NCBI GenBank assembly: GCA_949710005.1
Contig: OX453274.1
Location: 26,058,740 to 26,122,739, forward strand
Source of the DNA: Ricordea florida
Lineage: Eukaryota; Cnidaria; Anthozoa; Corallimorpharia; Ricordeidae
DNA length: 64,000 nt
Direction of reading: 5' to 3'
Shown piece by piece: positions 10,114 through 21,299 of this stretch (position 1 is the stretch's first letter; each line of letters starts with the position of its first letter). A program made the translations under genes and the position numbers. Below the pieces are notes generated by a model. It did not search any database. It saw nothing but the letters and a program-made list of their open reading frames with translations, and was not told the origin of the DNA.

Positions 10114-10660
10114 TGGCGGAAAACTTCTGCGAAAGCAGTTCTGAAGAAGAATTGTGTCTTACGCAGTCAACGTTTACTATTAAGTCGGATGAATGAGATG
10201 GTAAGTACTTTCTCAGTCGTTACAGTTCTTTTGGTTTTCCTTAGTTGTGTGTAACCCGATGTTGTAATTGTTGTTCGGGAATGGGTGTGTCGACGAGTGA
10301 AGGGCACAGAAAATGATCAGAGGATAATAATTTTATTCATTAAAGTATTAGAAGCGGATATGGACACAAATGTTCTTGACTTTGGTTAGTTCGTTTTCTA
10401 GTGAGACAGATAGTCATGTACTTTTCTAAATATTTTCAGTCCTAATTGTTTGTGTAACGAGGAGTATTGGTTGTTACCTCATTTTCTCTTGTTGTTACTA
10501 GGGAGTGAAAGATTTCGTGCGCCAATCTCATCTGACGAATGTCGGAGGTTTGAAGACAGTTCCGATGCTAGTCGAAGGAAGTAGAATTGGGCGCTGAATA
10601 TCTTTAAAGAATGGCGAGAGACGAGGAAGTGCTTCAGCAGTGGATATACGGATGTAAAGC
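10114..10660 (+). pseudogene. Degenerate two-exon gene fragment inside the TIR element
   Basis: Exon 1 (10114-10200) starts MAENFCESSSEEEL, runs into a TGA at 10194-10196 and ends at a consensus donor gtaagt. Exon 2 starts after ttactag at 10502; the two join in the same phase and read SERFRAPISSDECRRF, a TAG at 10582-10584, then NWALNIFKEWRETRK. The WALNIFKEW block resembles the N-terminal part of DUF3504/Crypton-like tyrosine-recombinase proteins common in cnidarian genomes (recognised by eye only). A motif cluster (GCAGCATTATT and complements, 10664-10760) follows. It is probably an internally deleted element with a decayed transposase start. Confidence 0.42.
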
Positions 10661-11231
10661 ATGCTGCATTATTAAAACCAAAACACGCAGCATTATTTTT
10701 AATAATGCAGCTTGTTATAGGTTTAATAATGCTGCGTGTTTTAATAATGCTGCGTGTCGATTTAGCACGTGTAAGATTACCCCTGATAATTTCCCTGCTA
10801 CCAAAAAAGACCGCACCCGTTTTTCTCACACACTTGGTTTGCATTTTTTTTCTCTCGGCATTCGATGATATAATGCAGACAGAAAACAATGGGTTTGGAC
10901 GACGATCAGTAATTATGGACAGCTGTTCATGAGAGAGATATTGTAAAATCTTCTTCCAAAAAAGTCGGCATGCACAATATTTGCAAACAAAAAGGATAAA
11001 ATAGATGAAAACGTCCTCCCTATAGATTTATGATGAATTACCACCACAACTTCAAATTCAAGTACCAAAGACCTTCAAGACAAAATGCACTGTTTACATG
11101 CATGTTTTGTGTTGATAGAATCACAGATTTGGTCAATCTGCAGCTCCGCACTGTCTGACATGAATATAACGATAGCATTCTTCAAGTGCCATGCTTGGCT
11201 ACCGACCAGACTGCAGAGGAGAAACAAATGC

Positions 11232-11267
11232 AAGTTGACAAATGCATGTAAGTTGACAAATGCATGC
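11232..11267. repeat. 18-bp tandem duplication beside the F donor site
   Basis: AAGTTGACAAATGCATGT followed directly by AAGTTGACAAATGCATGC, ending 15 bp inside the intron from the exon F donor. It is present in all six units. Confidence 0.85.
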
Positions 11268-11282
11268 AAAGTAGGAACTTAC

Positions 11283-11505
11283 AGTAGAAAATTATCGATG
11301 TGGTTGCTGAGGCATTGCCACATTCCAGCATCACTTTTGTTGATGCTTGGGACGTTCAACATGTGTCTGATGCCAACAGGACCACCATCAATTTTCGACA
11401 AGCTTACTATTGGAGACGGCATTCCTGAAGCATTACAGTACAAAGTCCTACTGTCACCTCCTGTAAACGTGTGGCTCACCTCCAAAGGTTCCATAGCAGA
11501 AGGAA
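11283..11505 (-). pseudogene. Frame-broken Ig exon F1 (26-nt deletion)
   Basis: The exon has a good acceptor (atcacag before 11505) and a consensus donor (T|gtaagt after 11283), but is 223 nt, not a multiple of three. The upstream frame reads RTLYCNASG (first cysteine), VSLSK (core Trp replaced by Leu), NKSDAG, then leaves the Ig pattern. The downstream frame reads ECGNASATTSIIFY, a normal last strand that ends in phase 1. Between DAG and ECG the residues carrying the tyrosine corner and second cysteine are missing. 249 nt (the length of exon D) minus 223 gives 26 nt lost. Including F would shift the frame of all later exons; skipping it keeps frame. All six copies share the deletion. Confidence 0.82.
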
Positions 11506-12229
11506 CTGTGATTGAAGTGGTGAAAAAAACTGAACTATCAGTAAAGTGGAAATGAGAAGGTGAAACTCGGGATAAATTCCATCAACGCCACATGCAATTT
11601 TAAGTCATTTCTGAAGCCTAAGAGTGGAATAGTTCCAGCAAAATAATACCTTATCAGAAGTTACTACTTAATGTCACAGCGGTAAAGGATTTCAAGCTCT
11701 ACTGAGACACTTATCGTCTTGTAATAATAGCGGGAATCCCGCGCGCGAAGCGCGCGTGGAGCAGAGCCCCATACTCATGGAATATGGTCAACCTCTTTTC
11801 TTTTGGTTGTCGCGTGACTGACCGAGCGTACGTACTTACGTACGCGTCTACAGATTGTACGGGTAGGGTAGGGGAGACTATCAAAAAGGAAGGGAGGGGT
11901 ATCTCAGGCTTGTCTTGGCAAATCCACATCTTCAGGAGCCCATTAGCTGACATCTTTTATATTGGACATTCACAATATGGTCAATTGACAGCTGTCAAAA
12001 CGGGATAGCCACTGACCAGCATCACATGACCATATTGTGGGCTCATGTGTCAACTCATCGAGGTGACGTGATTTATTTGGAAGCTGTTCTCGTAGCCCCC
12101 ATATTTTTGGCGGGAAATTGCGTTGACGACTGAAAAAGAAATTTTCAGTTCATTGTCTTTTTGAGACAATATTACTACTCTACACTCTTAAAGTTTTACT
12201 AAAGGATAAACGAAACAATTTCTATTGCT

Positions 12230-12726
12230 ATGTCAACAAACAATAGCAGAGAAAATATAATTTGCAGAACACAGGGTTCAGGTGAGGAGCAACAGGAAAG
12301 AGAGCAAGAATTAACTGAGGAAGAATGAGCGAAGTAGATCGCGAAAGAAGGCGCGCTCGGGAAAGAGAAAGGAGACGAAATTATAGCGAAGAACGCCGAC
12401 AAGCAGAAAGAGTCCGGGCTCGAGAAAATGGACAAAATGTTAACGAAGAACGCCGAGAAGCGGAAAGATTCCGTGCTGTGGAAAACAGACAAAATTGTAG
12501 CGAAGAATGCCGAGAAGCGGAAAGACTTCGTGCTGTGGAAAACAGAAAAAAATTTAGCGAAGAAAGCCGAGAAGCGGAAAGACTCCGTGCTGTGGAAAAC
12601 AGACAAAATTGTAGCGAAGATAGCCGAGAAGCGGAAGGACTCCGTGCTGTGGAAAACAGACAAAATTGTAGCGAAGAAAGCCGAGAAGTGGAAAGACTCC
12701 GTGCTATGGACCACAAATTTGCATAA
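12230..12726 (+). pseudogene. Arg/Glu-rich repeat ORF of element alpha (U1), frame-broken
   Basis: A 32-codon frame starts at ATG 12230 and stops at TGA 12326-12328. It overlaps, as ATGA, a second frame 12325-12726 (133 aa). Together they read like one protein split by a one-base shift. The second frame opens SEVDRERRRARERERRR and continues as about six repeats of 19 residues (57 bp; unit like EERREAERFRAVENRQNCS). Highly charged Arg/Glu repeats of this kind are seen at the N-termini of Helitron and PIF1-type helicase proteins of cnidarian elements (general recollection, not a match). No catalytic domain follows. Confidence 0.5.
12376..12720. repeat. 57-bp tandem repeat, about six copies
   Basis: Unit of 57 bp (19 codons), imperfect, recognisable from the recurring GTGCTGTGGAAAACAGACAA core. 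Because the period is a multiple of three, antisense frames stay open too. Confidence 0.85.
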
Positions 12727-13876
12727 GTTTTGTCTGCATAATATTTGCTAACTGATGCGTGACTCAGCACTCGCACTTTCCACTTTCCCTTAAACTTGAC
12801 ACTTGACTTGGAAAACCGACTTCTAAACAAACCTTCTTCAGAAAAATGATCTTCTGAATGCACTACTTTTGAATGAGAAGCAAACTGATGAAAGATTTCA
12901 AATTTTTATATCCTTTAATCATATAAACATCTCCCCTGTCGACGGCTAAGAAATACTCCCGCGGGAATTTTCTCTTGGCGGCAAATTGCAGAATGTAGCG
13001 CTTTCACTGGCAGCTTTTCGCGTTGTCGACGTTGTCATTTAGTGTGTCGATTGAGAACTTTGGTTTCAACGCCGTTGTTTTCGTAAAAAATGTTCTTCTA
13101 AATTGTAAAATGTCTCAAATGTATGTTAGTCATTCACGTGTTGCGTTGGACCAGGTCTAATTATAGTTCACACTTTTACGGTTATTTATTTCTTATGTTA
13201 AGTAACTACAGTTGATTGTAGTGAATAAATGAAGGCAGTAATTTTTTAAACTTACAATGTAATTAAGAAAAGAATAATTAATGATTATTTTTTCATTCTC
13301 GTGAAAAATGTTTTTCGGGCTGGTAGATGTTGGTTACAGCTTGCCCGAAGGGCAATCTGTAAAATTAATTTTCTTTGCACCCTGCTTGGAGTAAACATTT
13401 ATTTTACCGAGGTGTTCGTTTTAACACGAAAATGACAAGAGTTGTGTCCTGCATTTCCCAGTAGCGTGTACAAATCTTTTAAATACATTTACGCAAATAG
13501 AATGGTTAATTTCATCAGGAATAGAATACAGTACATTGATAATTTGTGATTTTTGTAGAATATACTCCATGACTTTGTAGGTAGAAAGACCGTACTTATG
13601 GCAGACGAAGGTTTAGACAAAAATCATAGCAAGTTAAACGACCTCGACACTTAACTATAGTTAAAAACGTTTGTGAATTCCTTCGCAGTATTTTAGAATG
13701 CTTTTATACAGTTTAAAGTGAAATGAAAGTACTAACGGGAGCCCGCCTTTAGGCTTGGCTAAATCTATATATTAGTTAATGAAAATTCCCCATGAGGCCA
13801 TTTCATTAATTCTTAAGGGTAACGTGGATTGCAATTTGTGCTACAATATGCGTTTGGCATGAATTTGAATATTTAT

Positions 13877-13961
13877 TCCTCGCGAAGCGAGGTTACTAAT
13901 CGTGTCGCTTTATGTCAGACCACGTGGCTCGCAAGCCCGAGTAAATCGAACCGAGAGCTTT

Positions 13962-14010
<49 letters not shown>

Positions 14011-14063
14011 GTATATATAATATGTAATGTATATGTAATATATATATATATGTATATATAATA

Positions 14064-14108
<45 letters not shown>

Positions 14109-14184
14109 GATGTCCGTTCGCAGGCCAGGTTACGTGGCAACATTACTTCATGTGAATTTCCGCCATTACGAATTGCGTGAATGA
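13877..14184 (+). mobile_element. 5' end of Helentron-like element beta, cut at the U1/U2 joint
   Basis: Begins TCCTCGCGAAGCGAGG, a perfect CCTCGC-GAA-GCGAGG hairpin, and is similar to the first 250 bp of the complete beta' copy (36203 on). It carries a TA-rich microsatellite (about 13962-14104). The element is cut off at 14184; its continuation is found only after the last unit, from 53868. Confidence 0.7.
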
Positions 14185-14314
14185 GTCATAGCCGCCTACT
14201 TATGTCCTAATGTAGGCCTACTTCGAAATTAACGAAATTAATGAAATCCCTGTACATGTAATAACAGCAAGCAAGAATTCTTCTCAACGTCTTCAGCCAT
14301 GATTGTTAGCGTAC

Positions 14315-14584
14315 CATTAACTGTTAAGGTGACATTGTCACTTTCAGCGGTCCCCACAGAGTTGTTTGCTTCACATCTGTACTGGAAGTCCCCAGGTGAC
14401 GACATTGCCAGGATCCAGACTTCAGGAGTTGCCTGTGCGTCAGCCACCACGACATTGTCTTTATATAGCGTAAAGGTTGGTGCTGGGTTGCCATCTGCTG
14501 TGCATGTAAAGTTCACCGTAGCATCCTGACAGGTTTTCAGACTTGCTGCAACATTGGTCATCAACTGTACATTTTCAGGCTGGT
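14315..14584 (-). CDS. Ig-like domain exon C2
   Basis: Encodes the same 90 residues as C1, with both cysteines and the same splice sites. No change from C1 is visible at protein level. Confidence 0.85.
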
Positions 14585-15182
14585 CTGTAAGTAAAAGCAC
14601 ATTGCTTAGTAAAAAATACTATTCCCGACCACATAAGTTGGGCTTTTTTATCAAACAGTCTCTCGCAATTACGGTCTAGAAAGAAAGGCAGGCAAGACAT
14701 CGCGTGTGAGCTGTGAGAACACAAGAGTGCTAGAAGAACCACTTTGATATCCAATATGCTCATTCAGACTACTGCAAATAAAATCTGTTGTGCCATAAGC
14801 CATTCGTCTAGAATGCAAGTGAGGCAATGAGAGGCATTGCTCGTGACCCATATTGGGGTTAGAACGCTGTACTAAGAGCAAGACTCCTAGCATACATTTT
14901 TCCGGACAGTTGTAATTCATCTGACTTTTACAATCAACAGAAAACGCCCTAAAGTACGTTTTGAAAATTTGACCTATGATTCTCCAAGGAATACATGGCT
15001 TCTGCCAGTGAGACTTTTGACATATGCTGTTATTCACTGCTTTACTCAGTTACATATCCAAAAGCGCCATCCGCCTTATGGAAAGAAACGAAAACTATAA
15101 GTATGTTTATCACAATTGAACCACCCAGACTAGCAACACTGCACGGAAAAATTATGAAAAGAGAAAGTACATAAGGACTCAC

Positions 15183-15431
15183 AGAGTACGGTAATGGTCG
15201 ATGTTAAACTGTCAGTGCCACATTCATTGGTTGCTTCACACTTGTAATCGCCAGCCTGGCTGCGGTTAATATTCTGTATGAACAACGTCTTGTTGCTAGT
15301 GCTCTCACTGCTGACCAGGTTGGTCCATGTGATATTTGGTTCAGGAATCCCAGATGCATTGCAGTAAAGAGTCACATCGTCACCTTCTTTTAGCTCAAGA
15401 TCGCCAGGATGTTCCACAACAGAAGGAGCAA
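15183..15431 (-). CDS. Ig-like domain exon D2
   Basis: Identical in protein sequence to D1, splice sites intact. The intron just 5' of it differs from U1 by one T to C change (gcacctgac), shared with U3 and U4. Confidence 0.86.
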
Positions 15432-17325
15432 CTACAAGTAATGAATAAGAGACATTGAATTTAAGGGTTTTTGATAGCAAAAGGGGGATATTTAGAAGCC
15501 AATACTTGGATTGAATGCACCTGACAAAAATTTGGAGCACCCTGTCCCTCCACTTACCCTTTACTTTCGCATATTTATGTTGCCTGTCAACTCTCGCTTT
15601 CCGTGAGTCCTTATTGAAATTCACTGGATACCGACATCGCATTAATACCTTTTATCACAAAACTGCTTCTTAGAGACAACACCCTACATACCATTCAAAA
15701 CTCAATGCTTTACCATTTGTATATTAACTTGTAACTCAATGATGAAAACAATGGGTGTATCTGAAGTCATTCCACGCAGTGAGCAGAATTGAATTAAAAT
15801 AACTTTACAGAAGGACATGCAACACAACAGGATGCCGTGTTTGTAACAACTCAATGACTGTGTTACGAGATGATACGATAACAGGTTAACGTTAGTTGCT
15901 CGCAGAAAAGGCTTTCCATTGGTGGCTATGACTACACAACTGCAGCATAAGCTGTATGGTATGGCACATTCCACAAAGCATATAACTATGTCTAATTCAT
16001 TTCATGCATATCGATAGCTGTAATATATAATCATTGATCATATTTGTAATTACATTTAATACATATTGCAATGAATTCAACGAAATTAGAACCCCACAGA
16101 AGGGCAAGTAGCACAAATAAACGCAATCACTGATCAAAACAACAGTTGTTAAACAGCTGAAGAACATGAGAATATAACACAGCGCCTCATATTAATACGC
16201 TTTTCATTGCTACCTTGGACAACTTTATCTAGGCTACAGTACATTTAGTAATGCATGCAAAATTTCTTTTATTTACTTAATACACTTGTATTGGCAATAA
16301 CTACATGCACACTTATAACAATTACTCCACGTAATCGAGTCGTAGCGCCGAGTTAGCTATAGTTGAGGTACGAAGAAATCGAGTGGAAGAATTGTTTCAT
16401 TATATCTCTAAATAATCGACTGTGAGAAATTGGAACTAGTTTGCACGACAAGAATTGACTTATTTGTTGTTTTGTCAACAGAACAACGTTCTTGTGGAGC
16501 CGACATGTTCAGTCGGCCCAGTGTATAACAAAGTTTTAAACTCAAGTCCGGCTCGTTCTTAAACATCTCTCTCATGTACTTGTCAATTTTTTTCGAGTTA
16601 GCGAACCAGTCTGAAATTGTTTTAAAAAAATTCACAGGAAAAAGTAAGCAGACAAGTGACAAAGACGCAGTTTACGGGCTCCACGGATGTTTCAAAATGT
16701 CGGCTGTTTGTAAGAGTTTCACTTTAGTTCGTAATAAACAATTAAAATCGTGTCAATTTCGTTGCATAATTTGCTCACTTACAGCTGTAAAATTTTATCT
16801 CATATTTATTTGCTTCTGTAGTATCTCTTGATGTAATCTTTTCAAGCTAGACTTCAATTTCTCCTCGTCTAATTCAAGAAATCTCTCCTCTATGTTTGCC
16901 GTTTTCTGTACTAACGGGATATTAGTTGATAGGTTGTACATGTAATAAAACAGAATATACAAGTTTTATAATTATGCGTAACTTGATCAATTGTAAGCCG
17001 TACCACGATCAGAATCACATGCAAATTTAAAGTAACCTGCTGTTGAGAAATATTTAATGTACATTCATGTACCCATATAGCACAAAATAAGGCTTTACTA
17101 AGACATATCGAGAACGTTGATGCTGCATTAAAGTCGAGCCAAATAAAACAATAATACGATTGTATCCTCGTGTGTGTAGTAATACAGAGTGAATTTAACA
17201 TCAATATCCAACATACAAAGGAGAAAAATCATCTCAATAAAACATTAACTCATCTTTAGATTTTTTACAGAGTCAAACTCAATCCATGCATTCCATAGAT
17301 GGTGTTAGCTCCTTCTGTCACTCAC

Positions 17326-17583
17326 CATTGACCATAAGAGTGAAGGCTTTCGCTGCAGTGCCGGCGGTTTTGTCGGCCACGCATCTAAATGCAATCTCTC
17401 CCTCGACTGTCAATGTTTCAATCCAGAAGCCTGGCCTTACTTCACTCAAAAGCATGTCATTATGATACAGTACTACAGCTGCGGCCGGATTCGCCTGTGC
17501 AGTGTAGTTAATAGCTACTACTGTCCCACGGAAAGTTTTAAGGTCTGTTAGAACGGTTGTTAACTTGATGTCCTCTTGTTTGT
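17326..17583 (-). CDS. Ig-like domain exon E2, first Ig cysteine changed to Tyr
   Basis: Same 258-nt exon as E1, except that the cysteine at exon residue 27 is tyrosine (AINYTAQ), from a single G to A change on the coding strand. The partner cysteine in FRCVADK remains. The domain cannot form the usual intersheet disulfide. Confidence 0.83.
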
Positions 17584-17997
17584 CTGTTAATGAATACATC
17601 TTCAACTAAGGGATAGTTGATGTGGCATTATGGACAGCTGTTCATGAGAGAGATATTGTAAAATCTTCTTCCAAAAAAGTCGGCATGCACAATATTTGCA
17701 AACAAAAAGGATAAAATAGATGAAAACGTCCTCCCTATAGATTTATGATGAATTACCACCACAACTTCAAATTCAAGTACCAAAGACCTTCAAGACAAAA
17801 TGCACTGTTTACATGCATGTTTTGTGTTGATAGAATCACAGATTTGGTCAATCTGCAGCTCCGCACTGTCTGACATGAATATAACGATAGCATTCTTCAA
17901 GTGCCATGCTTGGCTACCGACCAGACTGCAGAGGAGAAACAAATGCAAGTTGACAAATGCATGTAAGTTGACAAATGCATGCAAAGTAGGAACTTAC

Positions 17998-18220
17998 AGT
18001 AGAAAATTATCGATGTGGTTGCTGAGGCATTGCCACATTCCAGCATCACTTTTGTTGATGCTTGGGACGTTCAACATGTGTCTGATGCCAACAGGACCAC
18101 CATCAATTTTCGACAAGCTTACTATTGGAGACGGCATTCCTGAAGCATTACAGTACAAAGTCCTACTGTCACCTCCTGTAAACGTGTGGCTCACCTCCAA
18201 AGGTTCCATAGCAGAAGGAA
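17998..18220 (-). pseudogene. Frame-broken Ig exon F2
   Basis: Same 223-nt exon with the same missing segment as F1, flanked by the same acceptor, donor and 18-bp duplication. Confidence 0.82.
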
Positions 18221-18440
18221 CTGTGATTGAAGTGGTGAAAAAAACTGAACTATCAGTAAAGTGGAAATGAGAAGGTGAAACTCGGGATAAATTCCATCAA
18301 CGCCACATGCAATTTTAAGTCATTTCTGAAGCCTAAGAGTGGAATAGTTCCAGCAAAATAATACCTTATCAGAAGTTACTACTTAATGTCACAGCGGTAA
18401 AGGATTTCAAGCTCTACTGAGACACTTATCGTCTTGTAAT

Positions 18441-20591
18441 AATAGCGGGAATCCCGCGCGCGAAGCGCGCGTGGAGCAGAGCCCCATACTCATGGAATAT
18501 GGTCAACCTCTTTTCTTTTGGTTGTCGCGTGACTGACCGAGCGTACGTACTTACGTACGCGTCTACAGATTGTACGGGTAGGGTAGGGGAGACTATCAAA
18601 AAGGAAGGGAGGGGTATCTCAGGCTTGTCTTGGCAAATCCACATCTTCAGGAGCCCATTAGCTGACATCTTTTATATTGGACATTCACAATATGGTCAAT
18701 TGACAGCTGTCAAAACGGGATAGCCACTGACCAGCATCACATGACCATATTGTGGGCTCATGTGTCAACTCATCGAGGTGACGTGATTTATTTGGAAGCT
18801 GTTCTCGTAGCCCCCATATTTTTGGCGGGAAATTGCGTTGACGACTGAAAAAGAAATTTTCAGTTCATTGTCTTTTTGAGACAATATTACTACTCTACAC
18901 TCTTAAAGTTTTACTAAAGGATAAACGAAACAATTTCTATTGCTATGTCAACAAACAATAGCAGAGAAAATATAATTTGCAGAACACAGGGTTCAGGTGA
19001 GGAGCAACAGGAAAGAGAGCAAGAATTAACTGAGGAAGAATGAGCGAAGTAGATCGCGAAAGAAGGCGCGCTCGGGAAAGAGAAAGGAGACGAAATTATA
19101 GCGAAGAACGCCGACAAGCAGAAAGAGTCCGGGCTCGAGAAAATGGACAAAATGTTAACGAAGAACGCCGAGAAGCGGAAAGATTCCGTGCTGTGGAAAA
19201 CAGACAAAATTGTAGCGAAGAATGCCGAGAAGCGGAAAGACTTCGTGCTGTGGAAAACAGAAAAAAATTTAGCGAAGAAAGCCGAGAAGCGGAAAGACTC
19301 CGTGCTGTGGAAAACAGACAAAATTGTAGCGAAGATAGCCGAGAAGCGGAAGGACTCCGTGCTGTGGAAAACAGACAAAATTGTAGCGAAGAAAGCCGAG
19401 AAGTGGAAAGACTCCGTGCTATGGACCACAAATTTGCATAAGTTTTGTCTGCATAATATTTGCTAACTGATGCGTGACTCAGCACTCGCACTTTCCACTT
19501 TCCCTTAAACTTGACACTTGACTTGGAAAACCGACTTCTAAACAAACCTTCTTCAGAAAAATGATCTTCTGAATGCACTACTTTTGAATGAGAAGCAAAC
19601 TGATGAAAGATTTCAAATTTTTATATCCTTTAATCATATAAACATCTCCCCTGTCGACGGCTAAGAAATACTCCCGCGGGAATTTTCTCTTGGCGGCAAA
19701 TTGCAGAATGTAGCGCTTTCACTGGCAGCTTTTCGCGTTGTCGACGTTGTCATTTAGTGTGTCGATTGAGAACTTTGGTTTCAACGCCGTTGTTTTCGTA
19801 AAAAATGTTCTTCTAAATTGTAAAATGTCTCAAATGTATGTTAGTCATTCACGTGTTGCGTTGGACCAGGTCTAATTATAGTTCACACTTTTACGGTTAT
19901 TTATTTCTTATGTTAAGTAACTACAGTTGATTGTAGTGAATAAATGAAGGCAGTAATTTTTTAAACTTACAATGTAATTAAGAAAAGAATAATTAATGAT
20001 TATTTTTTCATTCTCGTGAAAAATGTTTTTCGGGCTGGTAGATGTTGGTTACAGCTTGCCCGAAGGGCAATCTGTAAAATTAATTTTCTTTGCACCCTGC
20101 TTGGAGTAAACATTTATTTTACCGAGGTGTTCGTTTTAACACGAAAATGACAAGAGTTGTGTCCTGCATTTCCCAGTAGCGTGTACAAATCTTTTAAATA
20201 CATTTACGCAAATAGAATGGTTAATTTCATCAGGAATAGAATACAGTACATTGATAATTTGTGATTTTTGTAGAATATACTCCATGACTTTGTAGGTAGA
20301 AAGACCGTACTTATGGCAGACGAAGGTTTAGACAAAAATCATAGCAAGTTAAACGACCTCGACACTTAACTATAGTTAAAAACGTTTGTGAATTCCTTCG
20401 CAGTATTTTAGAATGCTTTTATACAGTTTAAAGTGAAATGAAAGTACTAACGGGAGCCCGCCTTTAGGCTTGGCTAAATCTATATATTAGTTAATGAAAA
20501 TTCCCCATGAGGCCATTTCATTAATTCTTAAGGGTAACGTGGATTGCAATTTGTGCTACAATATGCGTTTGGCATGAATTTGAATATTTAT
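18441..20591 (+). mobile_element. Helentron-like remnant alpha in U2
   Basis: Copy of the U1 alpha element with the GAA-loop hairpin near 18455 and the same internal frames. Confidence 0.5.
18945..19441 (+). pseudogene. Arg/Glu-rich repeat ORF of alpha (U2)
   Basis: Same two overlapping frames as in U1 (second frame 19040-19441), including the ATGA overlap, with the RKKFS variant in the third repeat. Confidence 0.5.
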
Positions 20592-20676
20592 TCCTCGCGA
20601 AGCGAGGTTACTAATCGTGTCGCTTTATGTCAGACCACGTGGCTCGCAAGCCCGAGTAAATCGAACCGAGAGCTTT

Positions 20677-20725
<49 letters not shown>

Positions 20726-20778
20726 GTATATATAATATGTAATGTATATGTAATATATATATATATGTATATATAATA

Positions 20779-20823
<45 letters not shown>

Positions 20824-20899
20824 GATGTCCGTTCGCAGGCCAGGTTACGTGGCAACATTACTTCATGTGAATTTCCGCCATTACGAATTGCGTGAATGA
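20592..20899 (+). mobile_element. 5' end of element beta at the U2/U3 joint
   Basis: Hairpin start and TA tract as in U1; cut at the same base before gtcatag. Confidence 0.7.
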
Positions 20900-21029
20900 G
20901 TCATAGCCGCCTACTTATGTCCTAATGTAGGCCTACTTCGAAATTAACGAAATTAATGAAATCCCTGTACATGTAATAACAGCAAGCAAGAATTCTTCTC
21001 AACGTCTTCAGCCATGATTGTTAGCGTAC

Positions 21030-21299
21030 CATTAACTGTTAAGGTGACATTGTCACTTTCAGCGGTCCCCACAGAGTTGTTTGCTTCACATCTGTACTGG
21101 AAGTCCCCAGGTGACGACATTGCCAGGATCCAGACTTCAGGAGTTGCCTGTGCGTCAGCCACCACGACATTGTCTTTATATAGCGTAAAGGTTGGTGCTG
21201 GGTTGCCATCTGCTGTGCATGTAAAGTTCACCGTAGCATCCTGACAGGTTTTCAGACTTGCTGCAACATTGGTCATCAACTGTACATTTTCAGGCTGGT
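21030..21299 (-). CDS. Ig-like domain exon C3
   Basis: Protein identical to C1 and C2; splice sites intact. Confidence 0.85.

Larger units (their letters stand above)
9692..10916. mobile_element. 1225-bp composite insertion with terminal inverted repeats, U1 only
   Basis: Absent from the same place in U2-U6, where the sequence reads straight through (ggcattatggacagctg at 17626). ATTAT flanks both ends, consistent with a short target duplication. It has two parts: a 119-bp near-perfect palindrome (9693-9811) and an element with about 58-bp terminal inverted repeats (9811-9869 and 10859-10916, one-base indel). The outer ends of both parts share TAATTACTGA, so the palindrome looks like a foldback relative of the larger element. 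The superfamily is not assigned. Confidence 0.8.
11726..13876 (+). mobile_element. Helentron-like remnant alpha in U1
   Basis: Starts near a GC-rich hairpin, CGCGCGC-GAA-GCGCGCG (11740-11756), the same architecture (GC stem, GAA loop) as the 5' end of beta. Then follow about 500 bp of leader, an Arg/Glu-rich reading frame (12230-12726) and about 1.1 kb of AT-rich DNA with a second small hairpin (GCTTGCCCGAAGGGCAA, about 13341). No helicase or Rep domain is present, so it is a truncated or non-autonomous copy. Assignment rests on hairpin style and protein flavour; ends are approximate. Confidence 0.5.
6251..14184. repeat. Tandem unit U1 (7934 bp) of the Ig-cassette array
   Basis: First of six head-to-tail copies. 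It contains exons C1, D1, E1 and F1 (minus strand), then Helentron-like remnants alpha and beta. It is longer than the 6715-bp basic unit because of a 1225-bp insertion at 9692-10916 and lacks 6 bp found in U2-U4 near 15098. U1 retains the cysteine form of exon E. Confidence 0.95.
14185..20899. repeat. Tandem unit U2 (6715 bp)
   Basis: Basic-length unit; starts gtcatagccgcctac immediately after the beta remnant. Without the 1225-bp insertion of U1. Nearly identical to U3; small differences are visible in the TA tract (20681-20820). Confidence 0.95.

Noticed and set aside
12376..12720. Regularly spaced repeats that might suggest a CRISPR-like array
   Set aside because: Repeats are contiguous 57-bp coding units without unique spacers, in a eukaryotic transposon.
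12199..12863. Long antisense frames (171 and 160 codons, repeats of FSAFFATILSVFHSTES type) over the 57-bp repeat, in every unit
   Set aside because: The 57-bp period keeps all frames open; the plus-strand Arg/Glu repeat is the one with protein-like periodicity and an ATG context.
13829..14143. YIYIYI/MYMYIY frames at the unit ends
   Set aside because: Pure translation of TA-rich microsatellite in the beta 5' end.
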